Positions 8,634-16,434 of a stretch of DNA of 64,000 nucleotides are shown in pieces. The first letter of the stretch is position 1. Every line of letters starts with the position of its first letter. The stretch is taken from NCBI RefSeq assembly GCF_002926065.1, contig NZ_PREZ01000002.1, positions 310,001 through 374,000 on the forward strand, given 5' to 3'. The notes beneath the pieces are model-generated. The model saw nothing but the letters and a program-made list of their open reading frames with translations, was not told the origin of the DNA and did no database searches. Source of the DNA: Jeotgalibacillus proteolyticus (GTDB lineage: Bacteria; Bacillota; Bacilli; Bacillales; Jeotgalibacillaceae). The position numbers and the translations under genes were made by a program.

Positions 8634-9204
8634 ATTTGCTTTTCTCCTTTTGCAGCATCAAATCATTATAACACTCAAGTGTATCCGGAAAGATGCGGGC
8701 TTTTTTGTCCATTAAAAATGAAATGGATTGTTTAACTGTTTTTCTCATGGCCTTTTCTAAATCAGTAAAGGCGATTTTTCTTATCTCTTCAGCTTCCGGA
8801 AATTTTCTTCCAGGTTCAATAAAATCAGATAAATAAATAATTTTTTCAAGAAGGCTCATACCTGCGCGTCCAGTGGTGTGAAAGCGGATCGCATTTAAAA
8901 TATCCTGGGACTCAATGGCCATCATTACTTTAGCCAAATATGCTCCAACCGGCGCATGCCATAACTCATGGTGAAAAAGCAGCAATCTTTCATCCATCTG
9001 TTCCTTTTTTATGATATCTCTCATATCATCCCTGCTGTGGTGCTTTGCCATGTCATGAAGAATGGCAGCCATCTCTGCTTGCTCCACATTTTCCCCGTAT
9101 TTTTCTGCTAAAGCCTTTGCTGTTTCCATTACACCAATCGTGTGAATATATCGCTGTTCCGGCAATACTTCTCTTACATGAGCTAACGCTTCTTCACGAT
9201 TCAT
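8626..9204 (-). CDS. yqeK: HD-domain Ap4A hydrolase YqeK
   Basis: HD-superfamily phosphohydrolase; YqeK proteins cleave diadenosine tetraphosphate symmetrically to ADP. 192 residues with metal ligands at H21 (YIHTIGVMETA), the HD pair in ILHDMAKHH (about 50-51), and downstream histidines in ELWHAPVGAYLA and RFHTTGRAG. Start at 9204 is chosen for AAGGAGG six bases upstream; the open frame runs nine codons further. Overlaps the end of nadD by 11 bases and rsfS by 8, so it is translated within one operon. Confidence 0.92.
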   Translation of the reverse strand: MNREEALAHVREVLPEQRYIHTIGVMETAKALAEKYGENVEQAEMAAILHDMAKHHSRDDMRDIIKKEQMDERLLLFHHELWHAPVGAYLAKVMMAIESQDILNAIRFHTTGRAGMSLLEKIIYLSDFIEPGRKFPEAEEIRKIAFTDLEKAMRKTVKQSISFLMDKKARIFPDTLECYNDLMLQKEKSKYE

Positions 9205-9769
9205 ATAAACCCTCCTTGGTAATATATTCATTTACCTGCTGCGGAATTAAAAAGGTCACATTTGAGCTGCTTTGCAATCTCGTACGAATAAAGGATGATG
9301 AAAGGTCAATCATTGGAGCGGAAATGAATGTCACTGGAAACCCGGTTTCTCCTGTGTAGCCGGGACGCATAAATCCGATGAAACGGATTTCTTTTACTAG
9401 CTCTTCGACTCGATGCCACTTCGGAAGGAAGTCGATCATATCTCCGCCTATTATAAAATAAAATTCTGTATCAGGCTCCCTTTTTTTAAGCTGTATTATT
9501 GTATCATACGTGTAAGAGATTTCAGATCGATCGAATTCAATTAATTCAAGTTTAAAATAATCAATTTCTTTAATAGCTAAGCTGATCATATTAATTCTGT
9601 CCTGATCGGCCGGAGGATTATACATCTCTTTATGGGGTGATTTCGCACTTGGCATAAATCTCACTTCATCAAGACCGAGTGCGTGATAGGCTTCGTTTGC
9701 CATAATTAAGTGGCCTATATGAATTGGATTAAATGTTCCGCCAAGGATTCCCACTCTTCTGTTTTTCAT
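9194..9769 (-). CDS. nadD: Nicotinate-nucleotide adenylyltransferase
   Basis: Transfers AMP to nicotinate mononucleotide, giving deamido-NAD, a late step shared by de novo and salvage NAD synthesis. 191 residues. The N-terminal nucleotidyltransferase motif GGTFNPIHIGHL (about 10-21) and the C-terminal SSSFIRTRL motif (about 157-165) are intact. The ATG overlaps the yhbY stop codon by one base (TAATG). Position between yhbY and yqeK is standard. Confidence 0.96.
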   Translation of the reverse strand: MKNRRVGILGGTFNPIHIGHLIMANEAYHALGLDEVRFMPSAKSPHKEMYNPPADQDRINMISLAIKEIDYFKLELIEFDRSEISYTYDTIIQLKKREPDTEFYFIIGGDMIDFLPKWHRVEELVKEIRFIGFMRPGYTGETGFPVTFISAPMIDLSSSFIRTRLQSSSNVTFLIPQQVNEYITKEGLYES

Positions 9770-10068
9770 TATTTAACCTTAGGTAATTCCAGCTTCTTGT
9801 TCTCACGTGATTCTTTATAAATGACGATGGTGCTGCCGATGGTTTGAACGATTTCACTTCTTGTGCCCTTAGAAATATCTGCTGCGACCTCATCTTTGTC
9901 CTGTTCACAATTTTGAAGAACACTTACCTTAATCAGCTCTCTGGCTTCCAGCGCTTCTCCAATTTGCTTAATCATGTTTTCATTTACTCCGCCCTTGCCC
10001 ACTTGAAAAATTGGGGTAAGGTGGTGCGCTTCTGATCGTAAGAAGCGTTTTTGCTTTCCTGTTAACAT
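9769..10068 (-). CDS. yhbY: YhbY/YqeI-type CRM-domain RNA-binding protein, ribosome assembly
   Basis: A 99-residue single CRM-domain protein; homologues associate with pre-50S particles. It begins MLTGKQKRFLRSEAH and holds the CRM GxxG-type loop VGKGGVNENMIKQI (about 22-35). ATG at 10068 follows AGGAGGAG and overlaps the aroE stop by seven bases; the longer open frame to 10137 lies inside aroE and lacks a site. Its place between aroE and nadD matches B. subtilis yqeI. Confidence 0.93.
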   Translation of the reverse strand: MLTGKQKRFLRSEAHHLTPIFQVGKGGVNENMIKQIGEALEARELIKVSVLQNCEQDKDEVAADISKGTRSEIVQTIGSTIVIYKESRENKKLELPKVK

Positions 10069-10907
10069 ATAACTCCTCCTAAATTCTCTGTAATCATTTT
10101 TATTGCTTTTTTTGTATCTGGCTGACTGCCTGTCCAATAAGAAAATGCCAGGGCTCCCTGGTGGACAAACATTCCAACTCCATTTAAAGTATCGGCTCCT
10201 TCTGCCTTGGCTCTTTTCAAAAATTCAGTCTCCAGCGGATTATAAATTATATCGACTGCGAGTGTATCTTTTTTCATCAAACCAAGTTTAATTGGAGATT
10301 GACCGATAGCAGGAGACATGCCTACTGAGGTGGTATTAATAATGATATCAAACTGTTCCGGATTTTCCTCAGCAGCAGTCATTGTAAGAGCCTGGGCAGA
10401 ATCATGTGTTGAAACATCCTTTATTAAAGCTTCAGCCCGGCTGACGGTGCGGTTTGCTATATAAAGCCTTTTTGGCTGAAGCTTTAGAAGAGCATGATAA
10501 ATTCCTTTCGCAGCTCCTCCTGCACCTAAAATTAAAATAGAGGACTTTTTAATCTCACCGGATGTCCTTTTAGTTAGCAAAGACTCAACAAATCCTTGTC
10601 CATCGGTATTTTTGCCAATTAAACGAGGACCATCAGCTACAACAGTATTTACTGCGCCTATTACTGCAGCTGACTCATCAATCTCATCCAGGAAAGGAAT
10701 AATGGATTCTTTATGTGGAATTGTAACATTCCAGCCTTTAATCCCTAAAGCTTTCATTCCTTTAATGGCATCCTCCAGGTTTTTCGGCTCAATCGTAAAA
10801 GCATGATAGGAAGCGTCAATTCCTTCTGCTTCAAACCACTGATTATGCATAAGCGGTGATTTTGAATGCTTAATTGGATTGCCGATCACGCCATATAAAG
10901 AAGACAA
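10062..10907 (-). CDS. aroE: Shikimate dehydrogenase
   Basis: NADP-dependent reduction of 3-dehydroshikimate to shikimate in aromatic amino-acid synthesis. 281 residues. The substrate-binding SKSPLMHNQW motif is at about 14-23, the catalytic lysine in NVTIPHKES near 65, and the dinucleotide-binding GAGGAAKG near 127-134; the C-terminal GVGMFVHQGALAF helix is present. TTG start, with GGAGGG seven bases upstream. Named aroD in older B. subtilis maps. Confidence 0.95.
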   Translation of the reverse strand: MSSLYGVIGNPIKHSKSPLMHNQWFEAEGIDASYHAFTIEPKNLEDAIKGMKALGIKGWNVTIPHKESIIPFLDEIDESAAVIGAVNTVVADGPRLIGKNTDGQGFVESLLTKRTSGEIKKSSILILGAGGAAKGIYHALLKLQPKRLYIANRTVSRAEALIKDVSTHDSAQALTMTAAEENPEQFDIIINTTSVGMSPAIGQSPIKLGLMKKDTLAVDIIYNPLETEFLKRAKAEGADTLNGVGMFVHQGALAFSYWTGSQPDTKKAIKMITENLGGVIC

Positions 10908-10923
10908 AGCTATTCCCTCCAGT

Positions 10924-12030
10924 TTAAATAAGTGATTTCCTTACCAGTACACTTACTCCTTTTGGGGCGTAAGCGGCAATTTTTGCACCCGGCTCGTTTA
11001 TCGTTATCCAGCCTAATCCTGAAAAAACGATGTCCATTTTTTCATCCTTTACTGAAAACTCATGCTTAACAAGCTCCGGAAAGCTTTCAAGATCCTCTCT
11101 TCGGGGAGGGGTCAGTAATTCTCCTGCATGCTTTTCATATAAATTATCGGCATTTTCAAGCTTTGTGCGATGAATTTCGAGTTCGTTCGAAAAATAGCAT
11201 GTAAATGATTTTTTCCCCCCGCTCATATAATCAAAGCGGGCAAGACCCCCCACAAACAATGACTGCTCTTCGTTCAGCTGAAAGCTCTTAGGCTTCATCT
11301 CTTTCCGCGGCATTACCCGTTTCAAGTCTTTTTTGTTTATTACATGGGCCATCTGATCCCGATTTATGATCCCTGGCGTATCAATAATAGCCTGCCCATC
11401 ATCGAGCGGAATTTCAATCATATCAAGAGTAGTTCCCGGGAACTGGGAAGTGGTAATAATATCCTCTTCACCTGTCACTTCTTTAATAATCCGGTTAATA
11501 AAGGTGGATTTCCCTACATTCGTACAACCGACAATATACACGTCTTTTCCCCGGCGGTGCTTTTCAATGACGTCAAGCGTTTCCTTTATATGATGGCCTT
11601 TTTCAGCGCTGCAAAGGAGCACTTCTGCAGGTTTAAGCCCCAGCTGCTTTGCTTCGTATTTCATCCAATTTATCAGCTTATTGGGCTTTACGGACTTTGG
11701 AAGTATATCTGATTTATTTCCTATTAATATCACTGGATTTTTCCCGACAAAGCGATGTAAACCGGCTAAGAAGCTGCCATTAAAATCGACGATATCAACA
11801 ACTTTTACGATAAGAGCATCTACTTCGCCCAGTCCGTTTAAAATTTTCAGAAAATCATCATCCGTCAGTGCTACGTCCTGGACCTCGTTATAATGCTTTA
11901 ATCGGAAACATCGTTGACATACTACCTGCTCTTTTTCAAGGCTTGAAGGAGGTGCATAGCCAAGTCCTTCTTTATTTTCAGTTTGAATTATTACTCCGCA
12001 GCCAATACAGCTAACTACATTTTCACTCAC
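10924..12030 (-). CDS. yqeH: Circularly permuted ribosome-assembly GTPase YqeH
   Basis: GTPase needed for 30S subunit maturation. 368 residues. An N-terminal zinc finger (CIGCG ... CQRC) is followed by a permuted G domain in which NKSD (G4) comes before GCTNVGKST (G1) and DTPG (G3). The C-terminal half matches the family's RNA-binding region (GLARFDYMSG, KLENADNLYEKHAGELLTPP). GTG at 12030 is preferred to ATG at 12045 because GGGAGG lies seven bases before it and the start then overlaps the yqeG stop (GTGA). Confidence 0.95.
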   Translation of the reverse strand: MSENVVSCIGCGVIIQTENKEGLGYAPPSSLEKEQVVCQRCFRLKHYNEVQDVALTDDDFLKILNGLGEVDALIVKVVDIVDFNGSFLAGLHRFVGKNPVILIGNKSDILPKSVKPNKLINWMKYEAKQLGLKPAEVLLCSAEKGHHIKETLDVIEKHRRGKDVYIVGCTNVGKSTFINRIIKEVTGEEDIITTSQFPGTTLDMIEIPLDDGQAIIDTPGIINRDQMAHVINKKDLKRVMPRKEMKPKSFQLNEEQSLFVGGLARFDYMSGGKKSFTCYFSNELEIHRTKLENADNLYEKHAGELLTPPRREDLESFPELVKHEFSVKDEKMDIVFSGLGWITINEPGAKIAAYAPKGVSVLVRKSLI

Positions 12031-12548
12031 TTCGGATCCTCCCATTGAATCATATTCTTACGTTTAAAGAATTTTAAGATGCGGCGTTCAATTCTTCTGT
12101 TTATCCGTGTCAAAAAGCCATCTGTTTTTGCTACAGGCACGACTAGAATTGTATATAGTTTATTAAGATTTCCGCCAAGAACATCGGTTAAAAGCTGATC
12201 TCCTATAACTACAGTTTCTTCTTTTTTTACTCTCATATCCTTTATCGCCTGTCTGAAAGCTTTTCCTCTTGGCTTTCTAGCATGATAAATAAATGGTACG
12301 CCAATCGGATCTGAAAATGCCGATACGCGAAGCTGATTGTTATTGGAAACAATCGTCACAAGAATTCCATTTTTTTGCATTGATTCAAGCCACTCAATAA
12401 GCCTTGGTGTGGCATTTTTACGGTCCCATTCAACAAGTGTATTATCTAAATCAGTTATGACTGCTTTAATTCCCTGTTCTTTTAACTTTTGTGGTGTTAT
12501 TTCAAAAACACTATTCACAAATTCGTTTGGCAGAAATAATTTTATCAA
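12027..12548 (-). CDS. yqeG: HAD-superfamily phosphatase YqeG
   Basis: A 173-residue HAD subfamily IIIA phosphatase with motif I DLDNTLVEWD (about 34-43), motif II IVSNNN near 70 and motif IV GDQLLTDVLGG near 117-127; the related mitochondrial enzyme is a phosphatidylglycerophosphate phosphatase, but the bacterial substrate here is not proven. TTG at 12548 is chosen since AGAGGTG is six bases upstream and the product then starts like B. subtilis YqeG (IKLFLPNEF). First gene of the operon that runs to yqeM. Confidence 0.9.
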   Translation of the reverse strand: MIKLFLPNEFVNSVFEITPQKLKEQGIKAVITDLDNTLVEWDRKNATPRLIEWLESMQKNGILVTIVSNNNQLRVSAFSDPIGVPFIYHARKPRGKAFRQAIKDMRVKKEETVVIGDQLLTDVLGGNLNKLYTILVVPVAKTDGFLTRINRRIERRILKFFKRKNMIQWEDPK

Positions 12549-12669
12549 CACGCTCACCTCTTTTAGCTTTAAATTATAATAATAACGTAATAATACAAGG
12601 ATATCAAAAGCCTATGGATATGTCAGAATGATAAGAATCGTTCGACAAATTCAGCCAATTTCATCAAAC

Positions 12670-12768
12670 TGTGGATAACTTTTCCTCGATTCTAATCGAT
12701 GTTAGTCTTGGATTTTGAAAAGATATCTACAAGTTTTACACAGCTTATCCACTGCATGCTGTGGATAA
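12670..12768. promoter_or_regulatory. DnaA-box cluster upstream of sda
   Basis: Two perfect DnaA boxes, TTATCCACA on the minus strand (seen as TGTGGATAA) at 12670-12678 and 12760-12768, plus TTATCCACT on the plus strand at 12745-12753, facing the last one. They lie 75-170 bases upstream of sda. In B. subtilis sda transcription depends on DnaA, so this is likely the same replication-to-sporulation link. Confidence 0.85.
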
Positions 12769-12797
12769 GAGAACGGTTGTTCTTTCAAATTTCATCT

Positions 12798-12803
12798 GAT
12801 AAT
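12798..12803 (+). promoter_or_regulatory. Possible -10 element of sda promoter
   Basis: GATAAT (five of six to TATAAT) 38 bases before the sda ATG; TTGTTC at 12777-12782 could be the -35, but the 15-base spacing is short. The nearest DnaA boxes end about nine bases upstream of that hexamer. Confidence 0.35.
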
Positions 12804-12841
12804 CTAACTGTAGGAAAACCGAACCGAAAGGAGTCAAACTG

Positions 12842-12970
12842 ATGGACAAGCTGCCTCTGCACTTACTTATTGAAGCTCTTTCTGAAGCGAAGCGCCTAAA
12901 CTTATCTGAGGATTTCATAAAACTTATTCAGGAAGCAATTGAAAAAAGATCTATGACATTAACACTTTAA
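12842..12970 (+). CDS. sda: Sporulation checkpoint inhibitor Sda
   Basis: Short anti-kinase that binds sporulation histidine kinases (KinA in B. subtilis) and blocks entry into sporulation when replication initiation or DNA integrity is disturbed. 42 residues, MDKLPLHLLIEALSEAKRLN..., forming the expected helical hairpin: L-I-x5-A-x3-NLSEDFI-LI-x2-I-x-RS lines up with B. subtilis Sda (46 residues). AAAGGAG lies seven bases before the ATG. Too short for a usual ORF cutoff. The upstream DnaA boxes and the position next to yqeG support the call strongly. Confidence 0.93.
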   Translation: MDKLPLHLLIEALSEAKRLNLSEDFIKLIQEAIEKRSMTLTL

Positions 12971-12981
12971 CCACCCGGCGT

Positions 12982-13752
12982 TTACTTGAAACGTGCAATT
13001 TCTTCCCCCATGTGCACCGCACCAGAGTATTTTGTTATGGTCATGACTCCCTGTTCTGCCAGTAAAATTACTGTAGAGCCAAAACGGAATAACCCGATCT
13101 CTTCTCCTTTGGTCCAACGTTCACTTGTATTTGTTAAATGAATAGCATTAACAAACATAGCACCTACCTTGATGAATGCCATTTGTCCTTTAGTAGTCCA
13201 TACTTCAGAGACAACCCGATAGTTTCTGGACAAAGGCTGATCTCCATAGGTTAAGCCTAATTTGTTTACGGGATAGGAGGAACGGCCGATAATAAGCTGT
13301 CTTACAACTTCTCCAGTGACGGGAGAATGGATCCTATGGTAATTGGCAGGGCTTAGGTAAAGAACCATGAGCTCTCCTCCTTTGAATACAGCTGCATTTT
13401 TTTTACTGCCAACCAATTCCTCTAGAGAATAGTGGACCCCTTTCACCACATATTCGTCCTGTTCTGTGATCGTTCCTGCAAATTCTATGGTTCCATCTAC
13501 AGGGCTGATAATGCTGTTGTCATCGTTTGCAATCGGTCTTTTATCAGGAAGCACTTTTCTTGTAAAGAAATCCTGCAGAGAGTGATAGCCTTCTTTCGGA
13601 TGCTCCCATTCATCGTCTTTTATGGAGAAAGCTTTTTTATAAGAGGGGATAATTTTTTTACTTAAGGAAGATGAACTGTATTTGCTTATGATTAATGAAC
13701 TAGTCCTGCCGTTCGTTAATTCGACAAATTTTCGGTAAATAAACCGCTTCAC
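12982..13752 (-). CDS. psd: Phosphatidylserine decarboxylase proenzyme
   Basis: Converts phosphatidylserine to phosphatidylethanolamine at the membrane. The proenzyme cleaves itself at a GST motif to form the pyruvoyl cofactor; GST is at about 225-227 of 256, within FRFGSTVILLAE. The central PANYHRIHSPV segment (about 153-163) is the family's catalytic-histidine region. GTG start; the gene is divergent from pssA across a 96-base gap. In B. subtilis psd and pssA are elsewhere, so this placement between sda and sigK is a lineage difference. Confidence 0.95.
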   Translation of the reverse strand: MKRFIYRKFVELTNGRTSSLIISKYSSSSLSKKIIPSYKKAFSIKDDEWEHPKEGYHSLQDFFTRKVLPDKRPIANDDNSIISPVDGTIEFAGTITEQDEYVVKGVHYSLEELVGSKKNAAVFKGGELMVLYLSPANYHRIHSPVTGEVVRQLIIGRSSYPVNKLGLTYGDQPLSRNYRVVSEVWTTKGQMAFIKVGAMFVNAIHLTNTSERWTKGEEIGLFRFGSTVILLAEQGVMTITKYSGAVHMGEEIARFK

Positions 13753-13788
13753 TTGATGGCACCTCCGGGTTTCTTCAAAATTATAGTC

Positions 13789-13817
13789 TTAACAATAAGT
13801 TCTAAAAAGGGTACAAT
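13789..13817 (+). promoter_or_regulatory. Probable SigA promoter of pssA
   Basis: TTAACA (13789-13794) and TACAAT (13812-13817) with a 17-base spacer, each five of six matches, 32 bases upstream of the pssA GTG. Confidence 0.6.
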
Positions 13818-13848
13818 AAGTATATTAACCGTATGAGGGAGGACCCCA

Positions 13849-14388
13849 GTGTCATTTTTGCAGGTAATCGATATCACCTTTAAGAAAGTAAAAGCCCAAA
13901 CGGCAAATATTCTGACCTTATCTAATTTGGTTCTTGGCGGCTTTGCTGCTTTATATAGTACTTCCGGTCATTTTTCTTTAGCAGCTCTGCTCATTTTCAT
14001 CGCCGCTTTCATGGACCGTTTTGATGGAATGGCAGCAAGGAAATTGGGAATTGAGTCTGAATTAGGGAAGCAGCTTGATTCCATGAGTGATCTTGTCTCT
14101 TTTGGTGTTGCTCCTGCACTTTTACTATATCATTCATTTTTATTTGAGTTTGGTGCAAGCGGTATGATTTTAACAATCTTTTACATAGGATGCGGCGCAT
14201 ATCGCCTGGCTCGCTTTAATACAAAGCAGCCTTCGTGTTATTTTGAAGGACTGCCAATAACAGCTGCAGGCTGTTTAGCTGCTTTAAGCTACCTTGCTAT
14301 GCCGATTTTATCCATCGCTTCTCATATTACCATAATGTTTGTGTTATCACTATTGATGGTTAGTCCTTTAAAGGTGAAGAAAATGTAA
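13849..14388 (+). CDS. pssA: CDP-diacylglycerol--serine O-phosphatidyltransferase
   Basis: Makes phosphatidylserine from CDP-diacylglycerol and serine, the substrate of the neighbouring psd. 179 residues, several membrane helices. The CDP-alcohol phosphotransferase signature is complete: DRFDGMAARKLG ... GKQLDSMSD at about 61-85, with all four aspartates. GTG start after GAGGGAGG. A terminator follows immediately. Size and sequence fit the small B. subtilis-type PssA (177 residues). Confidence 0.94.
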   Translation: MSFLQVIDITFKKVKAQTANILTLSNLVLGGFAALYSTSGHFSLAALLIFIAAFMDRFDGMAARKLGIESELGKQLDSMSDLVSFGVAPALLLYHSFLFEFGASGMILTIFYIGCGAYRLARFNTKQPSCYFEGLPITAAGCLAALSYLAMPILSIASHITIMFVLSLLMVSPLKVKKM

Positions 14389-14390
14389 TC

Positions 14391-14424
14391 AAAGTACAGC
14401 CAGATATCTGGCTGTACTTTTTTT
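14391..14424 (+). terminator. Terminator of pssA
   Basis: GTACAGCCAGA / TCTGGCTGTAC perfect inverted repeat followed by seven T. Confidence 0.9.
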
Positions 14425-14498
14425 GTTCGGAAATTTCGCGCTAGCAATAATGTCTAAAACTCGAGAATGAAAACTGCCTTAGAAGTGGGACTAGCAAG

Positions 14499-14522
14499 TT
14501 TTTGTCCTTCCTTACATATAGT
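14499..14522 (+). promoter_or_regulatory. Possible SigE -10 and SpoIIID-like site upstream of sigK
   Basis: CATATAGT at 14515-14522 resembles a SigE -10, and the opposite strand of 14500-14509 reads close to the SpoIIID consensus WWRRACARNY. Both would match the known SigE plus SpoIIID control of B. subtilis sigK. No good SigE -35 is visible. Confidence 0.3.
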
Positions 14523-14551
14523 TTAGAAAACACTGGAAGGAGGGTCAAACT

Positions 14552-15274
14552 TTGTCCGGTCTATTACTGGCACTATTGATAGCTCTTGGGGACACCACTT
14601 CATTAATGGGATACTTCAAACAAAATGCATTCCCGCAGCCGCTTTCTAAAGAGAAAGAAAAAGAAATGATCGAACGAACTCTTCTGGGGGATGAGGAAGC
14701 CCGGAAGGTTTTAATTGAACACAACCTCAGGCTGGTCGCACATATTGTTAAAAAATTTGAGAACACCGGTGAATCGAATGAAGATTTAATTTCAATCGGC
14801 ACGATCGGTTTAATCAAAGCAATTGAAAGCTACTCCTTTGAAAAAGGAACAAAACTTGCTACCTATGCTGCCAGATGTATTGAAAACGAAATACTTATGT
14901 TCCTTAGATCGTTAAAAAAGGTGAAAAAGGACGTTTCCTTAAACGATCCTATTGGTGAAGATAAGGACGGCAATGCCATCAGCCTCATCGATGTACTTCG
15001 GGGCGAAGAGGATGAGCTCGACCAGGTAATACAAAATAAAATGAATCAGGAAAAAGTGAGAACCTTTATTCAATCACTTGAGCCTCGGGAAAAGGATGTT
15101 ATTACTCAGCGTTTTGGATTAAATGGACTCGAAGAAAAAACGCAGCGGGAAATCGCCAAGGAGCTTGGCATATCCAGAAGCTACGTTTCAAGGATTGAAA
15201 AAAGGGCTCTTATGAAGCTTTTTCATGAGTTTTCCCAGGCTGAACGCATCATTGAGGATTCGAACAGGGATTAG
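14552..15274 (+). CDS. sigK: RNA polymerase sporulation sigma factor SigK, intact, with pro-sequence
   Basis: Late mother-cell sigma factor that switches on coat and maturation genes. 240 residues in one frame, joining the parts that are separate spoIVCB and spoIIIC genes in B. subtilis before skin excision. The hydrophobic N-terminal pro-sequence (about 1-20) precedes [12 protein letters not shown], where SpoIVFB should cut between G20 and Y21, the same spacing as in B. subtilis. Region 2 holds [17 protein letters not shown] and the RCIENEILM segment; region 4 holds [27 protein letters not shown] start with GGAAGGAGGG upstream. Its last four bases overlap the convergent mtnN stop. Confidence 0.96.
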   Translation: MSGLLLALLIALGDTTSLMGYFKQNAFPQPLSKEKEKEMIERTLLGDEEARKVLIEHNLRLVAHIVKKFENTGESNEDLISIGTIGLIKAIESYSFEKGTKLATYAARCIENEILMFLRSLKKVKKDVSLNDPIGEDKDGNAISLIDVLRGEEDELDQVIQNKMNQEKVRTFIQSLEPREKDVITQRFGLNGLEEKTQREIAKELGISRSYVSRIEKRALMKLFHEFSQAERIIEDSNRD

Positions 15275-15978
15275 ATACGCTGTGCTGCTACTTCCTTCAC
15301 AATACCTAATACAAGATTGGCAGAATTCACAGCTGCCTTTTCGAGATACTGGTCAAAGGAAATATTTGATTCCTTTCCTGCAATATCTGAAAGTGAGCGA
15401 ATAATAACAAATGGAATCCCATATTGATGTGCAACCTGCGCAATCGCTGCTGCTTCCATTTCAAGCGCCTGTAGATTTTCAAATTTATCTCTTAACGCCT
15501 CCACCCGTACAGGATCATTCATAAACGAATCTCCTGTTGCAATCAGCCCGCTAACCGCCTGAACGTTTTCAATAGCTTCAGCCGACCTTTCTGCCGCTTC
15601 TTTTAGCGTTTGATGGGCAATAAAGGCTGCAGGGAGATTGGGCACCTGTCCGTATTCATACCCAAAGACGGTTACATCTACATCGTGGTGTCTCACCTCG
15701 GTGGAAATAACAATGTCACCTATATTTAAAGAAGGATCAAACCCTCCAGCAGATCCTGTATTTATAATTACATCAGGTTTATACCGTTCAACTAAAATGG
15801 TGGTTGTCATCGCTGCATTTACTTTTCCTATTCCGCTTCTTACAAGTACAACCTCAGCATCATTAATCATCCCGGATATAAATTCACTGTTCGCGATTGT
15901 TGCTTTTTCTGCATTCTTAATATTTGAGCGCAAAAATGTCACTTCTTCTTCCATGGCACCTATAATGGCAATTTTCAT
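15271..15978 (-). CDS. mtnN: 5'-methylthioadenosine/S-adenosylhomocysteine nucleosidase
   Basis: Hydrolyses methylthioadenosine and S-adenosylhomocysteine to release adenine, recycling by-products of SAM use and giving the AI-2 precursor. 235 residues. The catalytic features are present: IIGAMEEEV at about 5-13, [13 protein letters not shown] near 172-184 (nucleoside-binding Glu) and RSLSDIAG near 195-202 (catalytic Asp). The stop overlaps that of sigK on the other strand. yrrT and mccAB, which accompany mtnN in B. subtilis, are missing here, so it stands alone. Confidence 0.95.
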   Translation of the reverse strand: MKIAIIGAMEEEVTFLRSNIKNAEKATIANSEFISGMINDAEVVLVRSGIGKVNAAMTTTILVERYKPDVIINTGSAGGFDPSLNIGDIVISTEVRHHDVDVTVFGYEYGQVPNLPAAFIAHQTLKEAAERSAEAIENVQAVSGLIATGDSFMNDPVRVEALRDKFENLQALEMEAAAIAQVAHQYGIPFVIIRSLSDIAGKESNISFDQYLEKAAVNSANLVLGIVKEVAAQRI

Positions 15979-16115
15979 AGCTCGCCTTCAACCCCCTTAT
16001 GATTTCAAAACTTCTTTGACTTTATCATAGCAGCAATGCTTTTTCAATTCTCATATGTCTTAAAAAAATGATACAATTAATAAAGTTGATTGTTTTAATC
16101 AGGGGGAGTTTGAAA

Positions 16116-16316
16116 ATGGCATTTACGATTGAAAAGCTAGAAGACAAAGTGGAATTTTATGAAGCTTACTCTATTCAAGAGCTTGAGAAGAAAATTGAAC
16201 AGCAAATCAGTTACAACCAGGCAATCCTGCTCAAGGTCCACTCAGTTTCACATCAGGTTATAATGGACGATAAAGGTCGGCCTTTTTATACTGCTGTTGT
16301 CCACTATAAATCATGA
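16116..16316 (+). CDS. yrzA: YrzA-like small protein (DUF2536)
   Basis: A 66-residue soluble protein, MAFTIEKLEDKVEFYEAY..., with a central helix rich in Glu/Gln and a C-terminal strand region (RPFYTAVVHYKS). It resembles the DUF2536 family, of which B. subtilis YrzA is a member near yrrS; function unknown. ATG at 16116 follows GGGGGAG; the longer frame from 16068 has no such site. TACAAT at 16072-16077 may be its -10. Transcribed alone, with a terminator after it. Confidence 0.7.
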   Translation: MAFTIEKLEDKVEFYEAYSIQELEKKIEQQISYNQAILLKVHSVSHQVIMDDKGRPFYTAVVHYKS

Positions 16317-16328
16317 GTTTATAATTTT

Positions 16329-16359
16329 TGCTGCCGGAACGATCCTGGCAGCTTTTTTT
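16329..16359 (+). terminator. Terminator after the YrzA-like gene
   Basis: GCTGCC / GGCAGC stem followed by seven T, 15 bases past the stop codon. Confidence 0.8.
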
Positions 16360-16390
16360 AATAGGTTATTCACAGAGCTTTTTGTTTCAC

Positions 16391-16427
16391 AAAAAAGCCT
16401 GCAGAAAAATGTGATTTCTCTGCAGGC
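16391..16427 (-). terminator. Terminator of yrrS
   Basis: GCCTGCAGA / TCTGCAGGC stem next to six A on the plus strand (T-tract on the minus strand), just past the yrrS stop. Confidence 0.85.
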
Positions 16428-16434
16428 CCTCATG

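Noticed and set aside
14389-15274. Possible skin-element remnant at sigK
   Set aside because: sigK is continuous and no recombinase, phage gene or duplicated junction is present.
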